64,000 nt of DNA from Echinostoma caproni (taxonomy: Eukaryota; Platyhelminthes; Trematoda; Plagiorchiida; Echinostomatidae), in contig UZAN01039503.1 in the NCBI GenBank assembly GCA_900618425.1, positions 50,099 to 114,098 on the forward strand, in the 5' to 3' direction. Below are positions 49,101 to 59,878 of this stretch, piece by piece. Made by a program: the position numbers and the translations under genes. The notes beneath the pieces are model-generated. The model saw only the letters and a program-made list of their open reading frames with translations. It did not search any database and was not told the DNA's origin. The stretch's first letter is position 1. Each line of letters opens with the position of its first letter.

Positions 49101-52100
49101 ATTCTATCAANAAGAGAAAAACCCAAGAAAATGTCAGCAACGACGAACAGACCCATTGTGTTCACACCAGTGGATTTAGCACCGTTATTCATTGAATTTC
49201 TAGACGAACATGCGACTTGTGCTCACCATAATTGTATGTCCAGTGATATTGATTGCAGCCAAAGGGCCAGAGATCACGTGCAGTGTGCGTGATTATACTG
49301 TGGTTAGACCAAGCAGTTTGCATTCCCAAATACAGTGACGTTTACTCAACGATAGATTAGAGCTGAAGTCTAATTGACCCAAAAAATCTGAACAAATATC
49401 ACAAATAAACTGCTATGTGCGTGGGTTGTAAACTGCATTGGTCGATAGATCGGAGTAAAACGATCCCCACCAGTTTATATGTACAGGCCGGTGTTGAGAA
49501 CCCTAAACAGAACCAAGGCAATTCGTTGCGAATAAACGCTCATCTTTGTTCTGAATCTTGTTATTTCTCTGTCGAGGTATTTAACGGCTTCTTTTCAAAC
49601 CTGAACAAACACACCCTTTATTCGAGTATAGCAGAGATCAAATGCTGCAATCATTGATGCATTGTTGACAACCGATTACAGGATTCGGAAGATGTTATGT
49701 ATTGGAATGAGATAAACCTAATAAAGTAATTCTAAGGAACAGTTTAGTGGCGATCAATTATTTGATTACAAAAACATTCATACAAAAGTCAAAGAACTTA
49801 CATATGTCGAGAGTCATTTGAAATCAAAAGTTGGTAAAAACTGAGAACTCGACTCCATTCGACCATGCCAGCACATGTACAACTACCAACTGTGATCTTC
49901 GCTGGTCATTCCTCGAATAGATCATCATGCAATCAGACGATCTCGGCTTTATAAACTGTACATCTTTGGTCTTGCTTAGCCTTCTGGTGCATACCACCGT
50001 CTTTCAAACAGTTGATGAGATCTTGTGACAAACGGAAGGCTACTATGAAATAGTCAGCCGGTATCTGTAGAAAAATTGCTTTTAACCGCTTCGCTCTTAA
50101 ACTAGGAATATGCTCTTTCCCAGTTCAGAGTTCACGGATATTTAACGATTATAGCCTGAATTTATCAAAGCTAGTGAGGATCCAGTGGCTGACGGATCGC
50201 CGTCGGAGGTGCCTCAATGTCAACTGCAAAGCAGTGGTATAGCGTGGAGAGACGAGGTTGCCATTCTGGAAAGCAAATGTTAATCTCTGTTCTAGCACCG
50301 TTGTCGTGTATTGTTCTGATATTTTGCTATCAGATGAAAGTGTTTTAACACTCGTTTTGATGTGCACTCGGAACCGGGAAACATCGTCTCTTATTCGAAA
50401 GCCCTTAGCCTTGAAAAATGTTCCTGATTCAGACCAACATATTCTCCACTTAAGAGTTTCACTTGTAATCGAAGTCCGGATACGAGCAGGGGGATGGTGA
50501 CCCATGCCAATTTAATCAACTTGAAATATTTGGACGGCGAATTGTTTGGTTGAGGCTTGCGATGTCCATACAACGAGATATGTGGTACACGGCTAATAAA
50601 CTACTGCCCCTTGGCCATAACTCTGAGCTTATATTAAGCGTACACTAATTGTCCACATCGTGTCATTTGCAAATGGATTTAATTTGGGGAGTGTGGAAAT
50701 AGGCCACGAAAGGAAATAAAAGCCAAGAAATCATGTCATTTAGTGGTACCTTGTTGAACACAATGTGAACGTAGATCATCAGTGCAAGTGGGGGGATTGC
50801 TTTTTAGTTGATTTTCATCAATTGACTGACGTCCTTGTTTTTTCATCTGCAGGTAAATGAATTGCTTACGATGTTATTGTTTGCTCTAAAGAGCTTTTGC
50901 CACAGTTTGCCGATGATGATTTTACTGGTTACTTTAGTCAAGGCGATTGATAATAATTCATTAAACGGTTCGCTAGATGGAGCGTTACTGAATACATAAA
51001 AACGACCCATTGAAACTCAATTTGTTCTAAAATGAATTTTTTCCCAAACAGTTTAATCATTTATTTGTTTCACTGATGTTTTGGGAAAAATGCATATCTG
51101 GTGCACACTTGAACAACACAGAGAGATTTACGTTTAACTGTAATCCTACTGGTTCACACTTGAGATACATGTCTTCCTTAGCGTCACGCCATTGGTGACA
51201 GAAAGTGAAAACAATTGCACATGCACTGGGATACGGCATCTGAGTAGAGCTATGATGAATCGTAAATCAATATCCTCCAACAACAGAATAGGTAACTATT
51301 ATCTAGAAATCACATGATGTATCCTAATTGAACTTGAACAGTTGACCAATAGTGAATGAGCCAGCCGACTGACAATAAAAAATCAAATCGTCCCTCTCTT
51401 ACTTGGTTTGTTCTGGTATAAAGTGGTACAATAGCCTTAACATATGATGAAATGTGTTGCTGATGACGAACGTACATTTAAGAATTTCGATGTTTGCGAT
51501 CATTGCAATTACATGAAAGAGTGAGTGAAATTCCACCTATGGTTTGCATGGGTTGCCTTCGGAATAAAGCATTCTTATAGACAACGAAGTCATTCGTGTG
51601 TCGTAGATATTTTTCTGTTTACAACTGAAACTTAGTTTTATCTAAGAAAATAAAATTGCCTGAGAACATACCAAACATGTAGTGTGCAAAAGGTTATTAA
51701 CCAACACAGTAGTTCAGAATTTTGGACAATAGAAGGTAGACTAACTTAACAATATGAAAATAAATGAATCACTGTTCGAAACATTTTACTGGTTGCTTTT
51801 CATATAATTTTCTGACTGACCTTCAGTTGCGCTGATGCACAACTTAACCCGGTGGATCTTTATAGGAAAGTGAACTTCAGAACACATGTCAAAATGCAGT
51901 ATACGTGCTGAGTGGTGCAACTCATATTCATCACTCAGGCGGTAAGTAAAATGTTAATATCTTTGGTTTCATTAAACTCCTCGATAATCTTTTATTAACT
52001 TTGTATCCTACATTCATGTGATGATTCGAAGAAGAGGTAAATTCCTTCATCACAAGGACCTATTATTCAGTCGTGTTAACCGGAAACCTAGTCCCGGGAA

Positions 52101-53545
52101 TTTCAAATGGCGGTTCACGATGGGTTTCGGTAGAACACTTGGGAAATCGAGCAGTCACGGTTCGAGGTGGAGTACCTCAATCGTTACCGTCTAAATTCAT
52201 TTTAGGGATGTCATACAATCTTATTCCTCGATTGTTGCCTCCCAATAGACTTATTTAATTTGCCTCACGTAATCATCTCATATGCGTCGAAGCAGCTAAT
52301 TCACGAACGCACAGGGCTGCAGCGGTTATAATTTCTCCTTTTCAGGCATATATTCGACTCGCATTTCGTAAATATATTAATATACCGGAAAGATTATTTT
52401 ATGTTATTGTGGTTACTGTCTGTAGTTAATCACGTTCAGGGGTGAGCAAAACCATTCTTCTATCTAGGGAAAACTACTTATGATTTCTTTCTTTTCGAAA
52501 TACAAAAGATGAACCATCTCAGTGCATATTCATCATCTGATCGAGGTGTGGAATGTTGTTCGTGTGTGTGTCACTAGTTATTTGCTCTGTCACAATCGGA
52601 TAGTATAAATGCGTTTTTAATAGAAATGACACTTCTTTGGAAAACAAACAATAAAACCAAAGCCAATTCAGTGACCTGATATTTCTATTTATACACTTCC
52701 CAGTTTACTAAGTCATTAAGTCTGCCAAATAAATTTTGTTTTAATCGTCATTCTTCGTCCAGTTGGATGTAAAACATTTATCTGACTTAGGAATCAGATA
52801 ATTTAAGTTTTCATTTTAAATTTATGGGTTCATCGATTCCACCTCTACAAGAAAATTGGGTTACAGAAACCACTACCCATCAGATACTTCTCCGTCAGGT
52901 GTTGCGATCACACGTAGCTGTTTTGTCAAACATAAAAACCATTCTGTTAGCTTTTTTCCTGATGGAAACTCTGTAAGTTGTTTCATATCCGTATACTGCT
53001 TTCTCAGTATTTCACAAATGAAGAGATAAGGCTTTTGCATGTTTTGGCAGGCAGGTTTCAACCTACGTGTATGTAGCTACATATTTGCATTCTTTTATGT
53101 TTTGTAAACGATGCAACGAGAAAAACGCATCGCTGGACCTTATGGAATATCAAATGCCTTCTCTCTTTCTGTTTTCACACATCACCTCATATCCTCACTG
53201 TTCGAAGCTAGTCGATCTATTTTATATTCTTCGCTTGTTTATGTTTAACAGAACCAGACGGATTGTGTGCACGAATACGTGTAGGGATGGTTTATGTTGT
53301 TTGACTTACTCGTGCCGTTTGTGATTATCATCAATCAAATCTACCGCGCCAAACAGTTTAGTTTAGTCCATCGAGGTTAAAAAACACGTACTGATCAAGA
53401 CACAAAACGCTTGAGGGAAAGATGTCAACTGTAACAGACGGGGACAAAATTACGGATTTTATTCTGAAGTTTTTGGGGAGCCGGGCTTTGACGTCCATGG
53501 AAAAGTGTGAAATACCAAAACTGTACAGTCATAAAACCTTATAAA
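46141..53545. other. No firm gene; one possible methyltransferase relic
   Basis: Apart from the 50.3-kb relic, a plus-strand frame from an acceptor-like TTTTGTAAATTTAG at 46960 reads EPVDEAYDRRQSGRKSGL to a stop at 47127, with two cysteines (CIICATL); it is too weak to call. Single N at 49111. Confidence 0.45.
50258..50500 (+). pseudogene. Possible relic of a FAM86/EEF2KMT-type methyltransferase
   Basis: The frame has VVVYCSDILLSDESVLTLV followed at once by CTRNRETSSLIRKPLALKNV. In FAM86-type protein-lysine methyltransferases a VV.A.D.LY..E....LV segment is followed about 20 residues later by T.RN.ET..LF...L. Both blocks are present in the right order here, but the spacer is missing, and upstream a TAG at 50240 closes the frame. 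The Rossmann glycine motif was not found. It therefore looks like a decayed fragment, if the resemblance is real. A minus-strand frame of 118 codons over the same bases is treated as a shadow. Confidence 0.28.
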
Positions 53546-53551
53546 TTTATT
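53546..53551 (-). terminator. Possible polyadenylation signal AATAAA
   Basis: AATAAA on the minus strand, about 120 bp beyond the stop of the candidate terminal exon at 53671. The hexamer is frequent by chance in AT-rich DNA, so support is positional only. Confidence 0.25.
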
Positions 53552-53670
53552 TGGCTATGGATTGACAAATCAAACTCAACGACTTAGTGGTCTAAAACAT
53601 ACAAGAGAAATTTAGGAAGTCATAAATGTCGAATAATTTTCAACTATTTATGATATTCTTCATCTGTCCT

Positions 53671-53919
53671 CTATTGAGAACTATTGCCGATGTGGTCTTT
53701 CGTTTTCGGAGGTTTGACTTGGTCTAAATTTCTTTTTCTTTCCTTTATTGTGACCCGTAAGAAAACTGTTACATCAAAGTACAATCTGTAGCCCTTCAAC
53801 CCCTCGCAGAATAAAAGGAATAGTTCGTTCATGCGGTAACTATTTCCGTAGGCATTTCTTTGAGTTTGCCGAAGACATACCATCATTTCTGGGAGGTCCA
53901 TATGCGATTTGGCGTCAGA
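53671..53919 (-). CDS. Candidate terminal exon of a small unrecognised protein
   Basis: A long pyrimidine tract (CTCCTCTTTGCTTCTCATCG and on to TTTTGCTCCAG) gives a very good acceptor before 53919. The exon opens in phase 0 as SDAKSHMDLPEMMVCLRQTQ, continues through YGNSYRMNELFLLFCEGLKG and ends KTKDHIGNSSQ with a stop at 53671. An AATAAA lies about 120 bp beyond the stop (53551-53546). With the phase-0 exon at 57068 it would make a protein of about 120 residues if no other exon lies between. An alternative donor GTATGT inside (after PEMM) would give a 39-base micro-exon. No family recognised. Confidence 0.36.
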   Translation of the reverse strand, partial: SDAKSHMDLPEMMVCLRQTQRNAYGNSYRMNELFLLFCEGLKGYRLYFDVTVFLRVTIKERKRNLDQVKPPKTKDHIGNSSQ

Positions 53920-54776
53920 CTGGAGCAAAACGATGAGAAGCAAAGAGGAGTAAGAGGACTGACTACATAGGAGTACAAGTTGTGTGGAGAAGACAATTGA
54001 TAACTGGCGTCACAGCGTAAACGTTTTTCATTACCGTTCAAAACTAACACGAAAAGCAGGTTAATTTTTATTGAGAAAGCATGATTTTTGCTTGAACTTA
54101 ATCTAATTACGTGCATTTGAACGCTGGAGTTATAAAAAGCGATGAAATCATCTGCGCTCTTTTTGAGATTTTTCATTTATTACTTAAAAAAAGTTCTTCC
54201 ACTTCTGGCTTATCCAAGAAAGGTTACTTGGGTATCTACGTGTTCACTGGACACGTATATCTCCAGTTTATGCTCTTTGTTTTCAACAGGCTCAGTGTTG
54301 ACTCACTGATCCAGCTTCAATTTCATACGCAAATGTTTGAAGGCTTCCAGGTCTAAATTACTCTATTAGATTACTTAACTTATTAAAGTAAGTCCCGTGT
54401 TAGAAATGGTATTCCTTAGATTTACTGCTAGAAAACTGGCACAAGCGTCTCCTTGTTGCAGGAATATGAATTATTTAGGACACGAAAGCCTTTTGAATCA
54501 CTTGGAATTCATGGTGCCAAACTATTTGAATATCTGTTATTACGCGATTGTAGACTTCTATTTTAGTAACGGTAACCCCACACATGCAACCCCCCTCCGA
54601 TTTTGAAGTAATTTTCAAACACCTTTGCCCGTAGTCCTTTAGCAATTCATTGTACGTCGTTTTTCACGACACGACCTCACAAAAGAAGGCCAGGTAATAA
54701 TCAGTTGAGCTATGAAAGTGAATATTTACAAACTTTGGAAATCATTTTTCATTACAGCATAATATTTAGGCAAACG

Positions 54777-54950
54777 GGCGGTGATGGTACGGTGGTAAAG
54801 TCACAAAATTATAACCGCCGGGGATGTGTTCGAATCCCACCATTACCGCCTGACTTTCCTCATTGTGTGTTGAATGGCAGCCCTTTGATTGGCCGCTTCC
54901 TCTTCCGGAAATTTATATCTTAGTATACTCAACAAAAGGAAGTAAAATTA
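54777..54950 (+). mobile_element. tRNA-derived SINE, copy 2
   Basis: Same family as the unit at 25366: GGCGGTGATGGTACGGTGG head, B box GTTCGAATCCC at 54828-54838, CACCATTACCGCCTGACTTTCC, the shared body AGCCCTTTGATTGGCCGCT, and the same AACAAAAGGAAGTAAAA end. It has a short insertion (CATTGTGTGTTGAATGG) relative to copy 1, and scattered substitutions. It lies between the two exons of the possible small gene on the minus strand, that is, in its putative intron. Confidence 0.78.
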
Positions 54951-56599
54951 AAGAGAAAAGAAAAACGTAATGCGCTTGTCAATATAGAGGCAGCGCCGTA
55001 AAATCACTCTGATTTGTCGTCGATTTTAGAAAATCAGCTTAAAGACTTTTCGGTGTCACAACCGAAATTGCACTATACACTGTTTACAGCAAACAGATTG
55101 AAACCGGTCTGGTGAATAAGCTTTAAAGCAGTAAACCATTCCGTTCACTTCTAATATTCCGACATATACTGGGTTCACTTAAATATAGCTTGCGATAACC
55201 AACTGAGAAGGTTGCACGCGTTATACCGCATGCGGTTCCAATTTGCAGTTCAGCTGGAGCGCTAGAGTAACAGCACGGTTTGTCTTCCACGAAGTGAATA
55301 CAGCTCTGGTTTGACTTGCAATTAAGGATTCTTGTTTTTTTCATTCTTTGCACGAAACCTGACAGTGAACAGCTTTGATAGGGATGGATTTTACCAAGTC
55401 ATTAGCGGTTTTGTTTTACGAGTATCATGATTCTACGATTCTATTACACAGTAAATAGTTACTGTAGTATGAACTAAAGATGCAATACCTTTTGTCAGTC
55501 AAACGTCGGCATAGTATGCACAGTTGTGATACGTGAATGAATTATCGGGCATGAATTGGTTCACTGTACGTTCACACTGAGAACTTTCTCTACGTTATCC
55601 GGTTTCGCATCGTGCCAGTTCACACCCACCACCAACAATGCCTGTCAGGATAACACTGAGATATTACAAACTGTTTATTTATCTAAAAATATATGAAACA
55701 TAGTGTCTGAATTATTTTGGTCCATATTGGCTTTCTCTTGCTTCAAACGAAATTACACACATGTAAGTTGTTCATCTCGCACAGGTTCACATCGAATTCA
55801 AGTGATATTCGGATGCCACCGCACAACCGCACACGTTGACATCTGTTCAAATTCCCGTTTATTGAACACGATTAGTGACAAACACGAGGTATCTCAAACA
55901 CGGGACTCATCACTAGAAAATCGGAGAACACTGATGAATAACTTTTTATACTCCTTGGGAAAGTTATTTGTTTTGAGCTTAATATTTAAGAAGATGAATA
56001 TAATTAGTTTTTTATTTTGCATATATTAAAATTACGTTTAGGTATCCACAGAGAAGAAGCATGTTCAAGAAATTCTTTAGTTTTTTTTCATTCATACCAT
56101 ACAATTATTGAATGGCGTTTGATTCATTCCTCGTGCCAATTATTTTATAACAGCTATTGAATTCATTGTGTCAAATCTTTTATGTGGTTTATATAAAATA
56201 TATCATCTAGATGAGATGATTTCCGACCACCTATTTTTTACACATGTATTCTGTTCATGTACTATAAATACAAAAATTAAAAGAACGTTTAACTGGGATG
56301 TGTTAATGTGTAGAGCAGATGGCATCAGCTGCCGTATAACAAACACGGCTTGAACTGTGAATGCCCTGGTGTTAAGGTGTTGGNGATGTTCCTCAGAGAC
56401 AAATAGTCACGTGTCCAACGAATTGGTACAAACCCATGTCAATACCCATTCATTCTCTCAGAATTTGGCACTTAAAGCCAGAGTATTTACGTTGTTTCTT
56501 AGGCATCATCACAAATTTTGGCCATAGGTATATTGGGTGCAAGACGTTTGCTCAAACGCTATACGGAGCATAATCAAAATGAGAAGCAGTCGGATCGAT

Positions 56600-56695
56600 G
56601 TCTCCATGGCCGAGTTCGTGGTATACTTAACTTTTACCTCTGAAGTCCCCGGTTTGAACCCCTGTTGAGTCGTTGATAAGAACAAACCCGGTTCA
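56600..56695 (+). mobile_element. Possible tRNA-like SINE head of a third family
   Basis: ATGGCCGAGTTCGTGG (56606-56621) resembles the A-box arm of Leu/Ser-type tRNAs, and CCGGTTTGAACCCC (B box 56651-56661) follows about 30 bases later. Downstream, CCCGGTTCAAACAG is an inverted echo of the B box, so a hairpin is possible. It is a single copy here and too diverged to be a working tRNA gene. Confidence 0.4.
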
Positions 56696-57067
56696 AACAG
56701 ATGTTCAGTTCATCTTCAGTGAATCCATCATAATATTGGCAACTATTTTAAAAGTTCCATAGTCCACCATGAACCCTAAAAGTCATATGCTATGGTGAAA
56801 CATCAATTGTGGATGAGTGTCAAGTGAAGGATGAACAAGTAAAGTAAAGAACCGTGTATTTCAGCGTATATCAACTCAATTGTGCTTAGACTGATCAATA
56901 TGCTTTTGACAATCTTTTGCTAGTAGACCGCTGCATTCAATTTCAGAGTAGAAATTATTGATAAATCTAATTGTCTGGAATTAGAAGTAGACATTGTTCA
57001 AGTTTTTTTTTCTTTGAACGTTCATCATAGGCAGCTTCGTTTCACCCTGACTCGCCAAAATACTCAC

Positions 57068-57181
57068 GCCATTTAGGCCTGTTATAGTTGACCACTCCGG
57101 ACTCCGTGGTAATGCTTGTCGCTTTTCATGACTGAACAGTAGCTCCTCGTGACTCGGAGGTTTATTACTTCCGCTGATCAT
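57068..57181 (-). CDS. Candidate first exon of a small unrecognised protein
   Basis: An ATG at 57181 opens 38 codons: MISGSNKPPSHEELLFSHEK, then a stretch with ALPRSPEWSTITGLNG. It stops in phase 0 at a consensus donor GTGAGT (57067-57062). No acceptor lies just upstream, so the ATG is likely the start codon. Codons look constrained and hydrophilic, unlike the flanking AT-rich DNA. A phase-0 acceptor exon follows on the same strand at 53919. The palindromic element sits about 180 bp upstream. Not recognised; the PEWS motif is seen in several unrelated small proteins. Confidence 0.38.
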
Positions 57182-57357
57182 CACACCGTGGCGTGTGATA
57201 AATAATTAAGCTTAGTAGGCATCATCTTTCCAACGTTTCCCCTGTGACATGATAAGGGTTCACTGATATTCCAATATAAATGACCTTCAATGAAACAATC
57301 TTTCTATCAAGTCACCTTTTGTGAATGGCTCAATCAATTTTAGAGTAGCGAGCCTAA

Positions 57358-57433
57358 ATTAGCCCATTCGATTATTAAGGGACACCAGGCACTCTTGGCG
57401 GTATTGTCCACATTACCAATCGAATGGGCTAAT
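57358..57433. repeat. Short palindromic element with 16-bp perfect inverted ends
   Basis: ATTAGCCCATTCGATT (57358-57373) is the exact reverse complement of AATCGAATGGGCTAAT (57418-57433), with 44 bases between that include CACCAGGCACTCTTG. The left arm and the start of the core also occur at 16798, so this is a dispersed repeat, perhaps a tiny MITE-like element or the fold-back part of one. Confidence 0.65.
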
Positions 57434-59621
57434 CCAAGCTTGGTACCGTAGAATAAACAAATGCTATTTTACAACTGATGACACCGAGCAGTGGATAAGT
57501 GTTTCGTCTTCCTGTCGCAACGCCGAACGCTCTGCACCAACACGCAGTTTAAACTTCCATGGAAAGTTTGTAGATTTTGTGTTCGTGAAATTTTTCGATC
57601 AACTCGATTGTTATTAGTTGCTTTCTCATGAATTCAACATTGACTGTTCGGCTATTAGGAACGAGAAGTTGAAACTGAATTATAACTAGGCCAGACAATC
57701 GTCTGTATTACGACTGCGCTTGATGTGCATTCTTGATGAGCTCTTGCCAGACGTAAGAATCATTGATCAAGCACTTTCTTGGGTTCCTATTCAAATGGAA
57801 TGACTGAACTAATAACACCATAAACGACCAATGGTAATAACTCCGACAGGAACACTTTCATACAACAAGCTGTAATGTGAGTGCCTGAGAAGCTGGGATA
57901 ACAGTCATTGGAACAGTATCACCCAATCAAGTTGGGGTTCTGCTTTATTGGGTTAAAATGAAAAAAGGAAGCAAAGTTTTTCTGTGGAATACATTATTTA
58001 GACAAAAGAGAAGAATGTATGTTTCGTAAAAAAAATTGTTTGATTACGGTAGAAAACGGGGGTGTAAACTAGCCGATGGCACCCTCGAATCATCTCTCTC
58101 GCAAATGTTTACATCCCTATCCACATTAAAAAAATACTTTTCCTATTTTGTGGGTAAAGTTTATACACGGAGCTGTATTACATGTGAGTTCCTGTCAAAT
58201 ATTAAAATTTTATGTTTGCATTTATTGTTCTCCATGAATAACTATCTCAGTTGGTTCGAATCTTTTGCAATATACTCCCTTTGTTTCATTTGAGCCACCG
58301 TGCAGCCGTTGTCCATATTTTGGATCATAGCTTCACTGTTTTGTTTCTACTGTCTTACGGAATCCGAATGTAACTGATTGACGGGTGATCAGTAGGCAGC
58401 ACGGTAAATTGGTGATGGTGTCAGCAGTCAACTCCGCGGATCGATTGCCGTACATTCATCAACCGTATTATTTGGTAGTAAACATTTCCTCTGTGGGTAA
58501 ACATCGCGAATGTTTATTTAATAATTCATTCCAGTCACCTAACCAAATATGGGCCATATTTTTTTACTCTTAATATCTTATTTCATTTTCCTATGCTACA
58601 ATTGAGGCACTGGTAGACGACAATAAGCACACGTTCATCAAATAAAAGTAAGTTAGTTGTAACCGTTATTATTCATGATGTCAATCACGTATGGGGTTGA
58701 CCTCGCGCGATCTCTGGCGTTAAAAGCACACTGAATCTGTTCCAACGATAAATTTGTGAAAAGGAAACCTACATGTCCAGGGATGAATACCATGTAGGGT
58801 TTGTTTAGGAAATCATTGTAACGAAAGTAATACAAACATATAAACACATAAACGTTTAACCCCATATACCTAAATGGTTAACATAACACTGATGTGAGAC
58901 AATGTTTGTTCGTTGATAACAACAACCATTTCTGTGTTATCTTTAACAATAGACAATCACCCTTTGAGTAGGTGTAGACATGAACTCAAACAACAAAGGG
59001 ACTCAGTGGAACAAAGCCAGGTATATTTAGATCCGGATACGTTTGAATGACAAGTAAAATGGTTAGTTTTTGATCATGCGTTGAAAGTCTTTGAACTGAA
59101 AATAATGCTGAACATGAAAAGACGATGTTCATTTTAGCACTGAATTAAAGAAACTCTTGTAAAAGAAAAATCGAAAATACCCTTTCTTTATTTTACTGAT
59201 AATTGGGGAAAAAAAAGTAGAATAAAATACTAAATTGGGCTTATGTGGGTGTTTAGTTTGATTATTTACCACGCTATGTTCAGTTATCTTCGCTAATGTC
59301 TGTCTATAGAATCTGAAGCTGAATAATCATTTGCTTCTCTCTCCTCCAAGTGCCAAATGAACTGCATTTAAAAAGCTCATAAAGAACCGTACGGATAAAA
59401 CGGAGTGTGAATGAGATCTGTTTAATAAGTAATAAATAAAAGGTGCCAGCATGTTCCATTATTGTTTACTTTTAACTTCCATTTGCGTGATTTTCTCCCA
59501 AATAGATTCGGATCAAAATCCCGGGTAGTCGAACCGAAAACTCTATGGATATGTTTCGTGCGAACCACCAATCTGTTTGTTGTTGGTTGATCAAAAACGT
59601 TCAGTTTCCTATTCTGTTCAG

Positions 59622-59878
59622 TTGTACTGCAACTAAAATTTCTCACCTTGGTGCTGATCTTTGCCGGTTACAAATGTGAGAGGGGCATTCAAAAGATTTT
59701 TCAAGCGTGTTACACTGTATCGCAGTACATTATTGAGTCTTACTGGAATGGAAGTTGCACTCCGACTCAATGGTTGCCCGTAGCAAAACCTAAACTCATT
59801 GCTTACAAACCTGCTTTTAGCAACCCTCAATGTATTGAAGATCCACTGGCCTATGGAATCCCGATACATGTATGCTGA
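59622..59878 (+). CDS. Alternative plus-strand terminal exon, secreted-like and cysteine-containing
   Basis: CGTTCAGTTTCCTATTCTGTTCAG gives a good acceptor before 59622. The frame then reads VLQLKFLTLVLIFAGYKCE, which resembles a signal peptide or membrane segment, followed by five spaced cysteines (YKCERG, QACYT, GSCTP, PQCIE, HVC) and a stop. There is no ATG, so a start exon would be needed upstream. An AATAAA is about 320 bp downstream. Only one of the two overlapping models is likely to be real, and this one lacks a second splice site to test. Confidence 0.25.
59647..59874 (-). CDS. Candidate internal exon, minus strand (competes with a plus-strand model)
   Basis: CTCTATACTGTGATCAG is a fair acceptor before 59874, and CAAG|GTGAGA (donor 59646-59641) is a consensus donor. 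Between them 75 full codons are open: MYRDSIGQWIFNTLRVAKSR, FRFCYGQPLSRSATSIPVRL, and NLLNAPLTFVTGKDQHQ. Both boundaries are supported, which favours this strand. The same DNA is open on the plus strand (59622-59878) with a different plausible product. Family not recognised. Confidence 0.33.

Noticed and set aside
55780..55890. Plus-strand segment with acceptor CTCGCACAG and frame SHRIQVIFGCHRTTAHVDIC
   Set aside because: Weak donor GTATCT and no phase-compatible neighbour on that strand.
55895..55925. TGATGAGTCCC on the minus strand, like a hammerhead core
   Set aside because: No GAAAC follows stem II and no stem partners; chance match.
57490..57530. GTGTTTCGTC, resembling the hammerhead CGAAAC strand
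   Set aside because: No CTGANGA on the corresponding strand within range.
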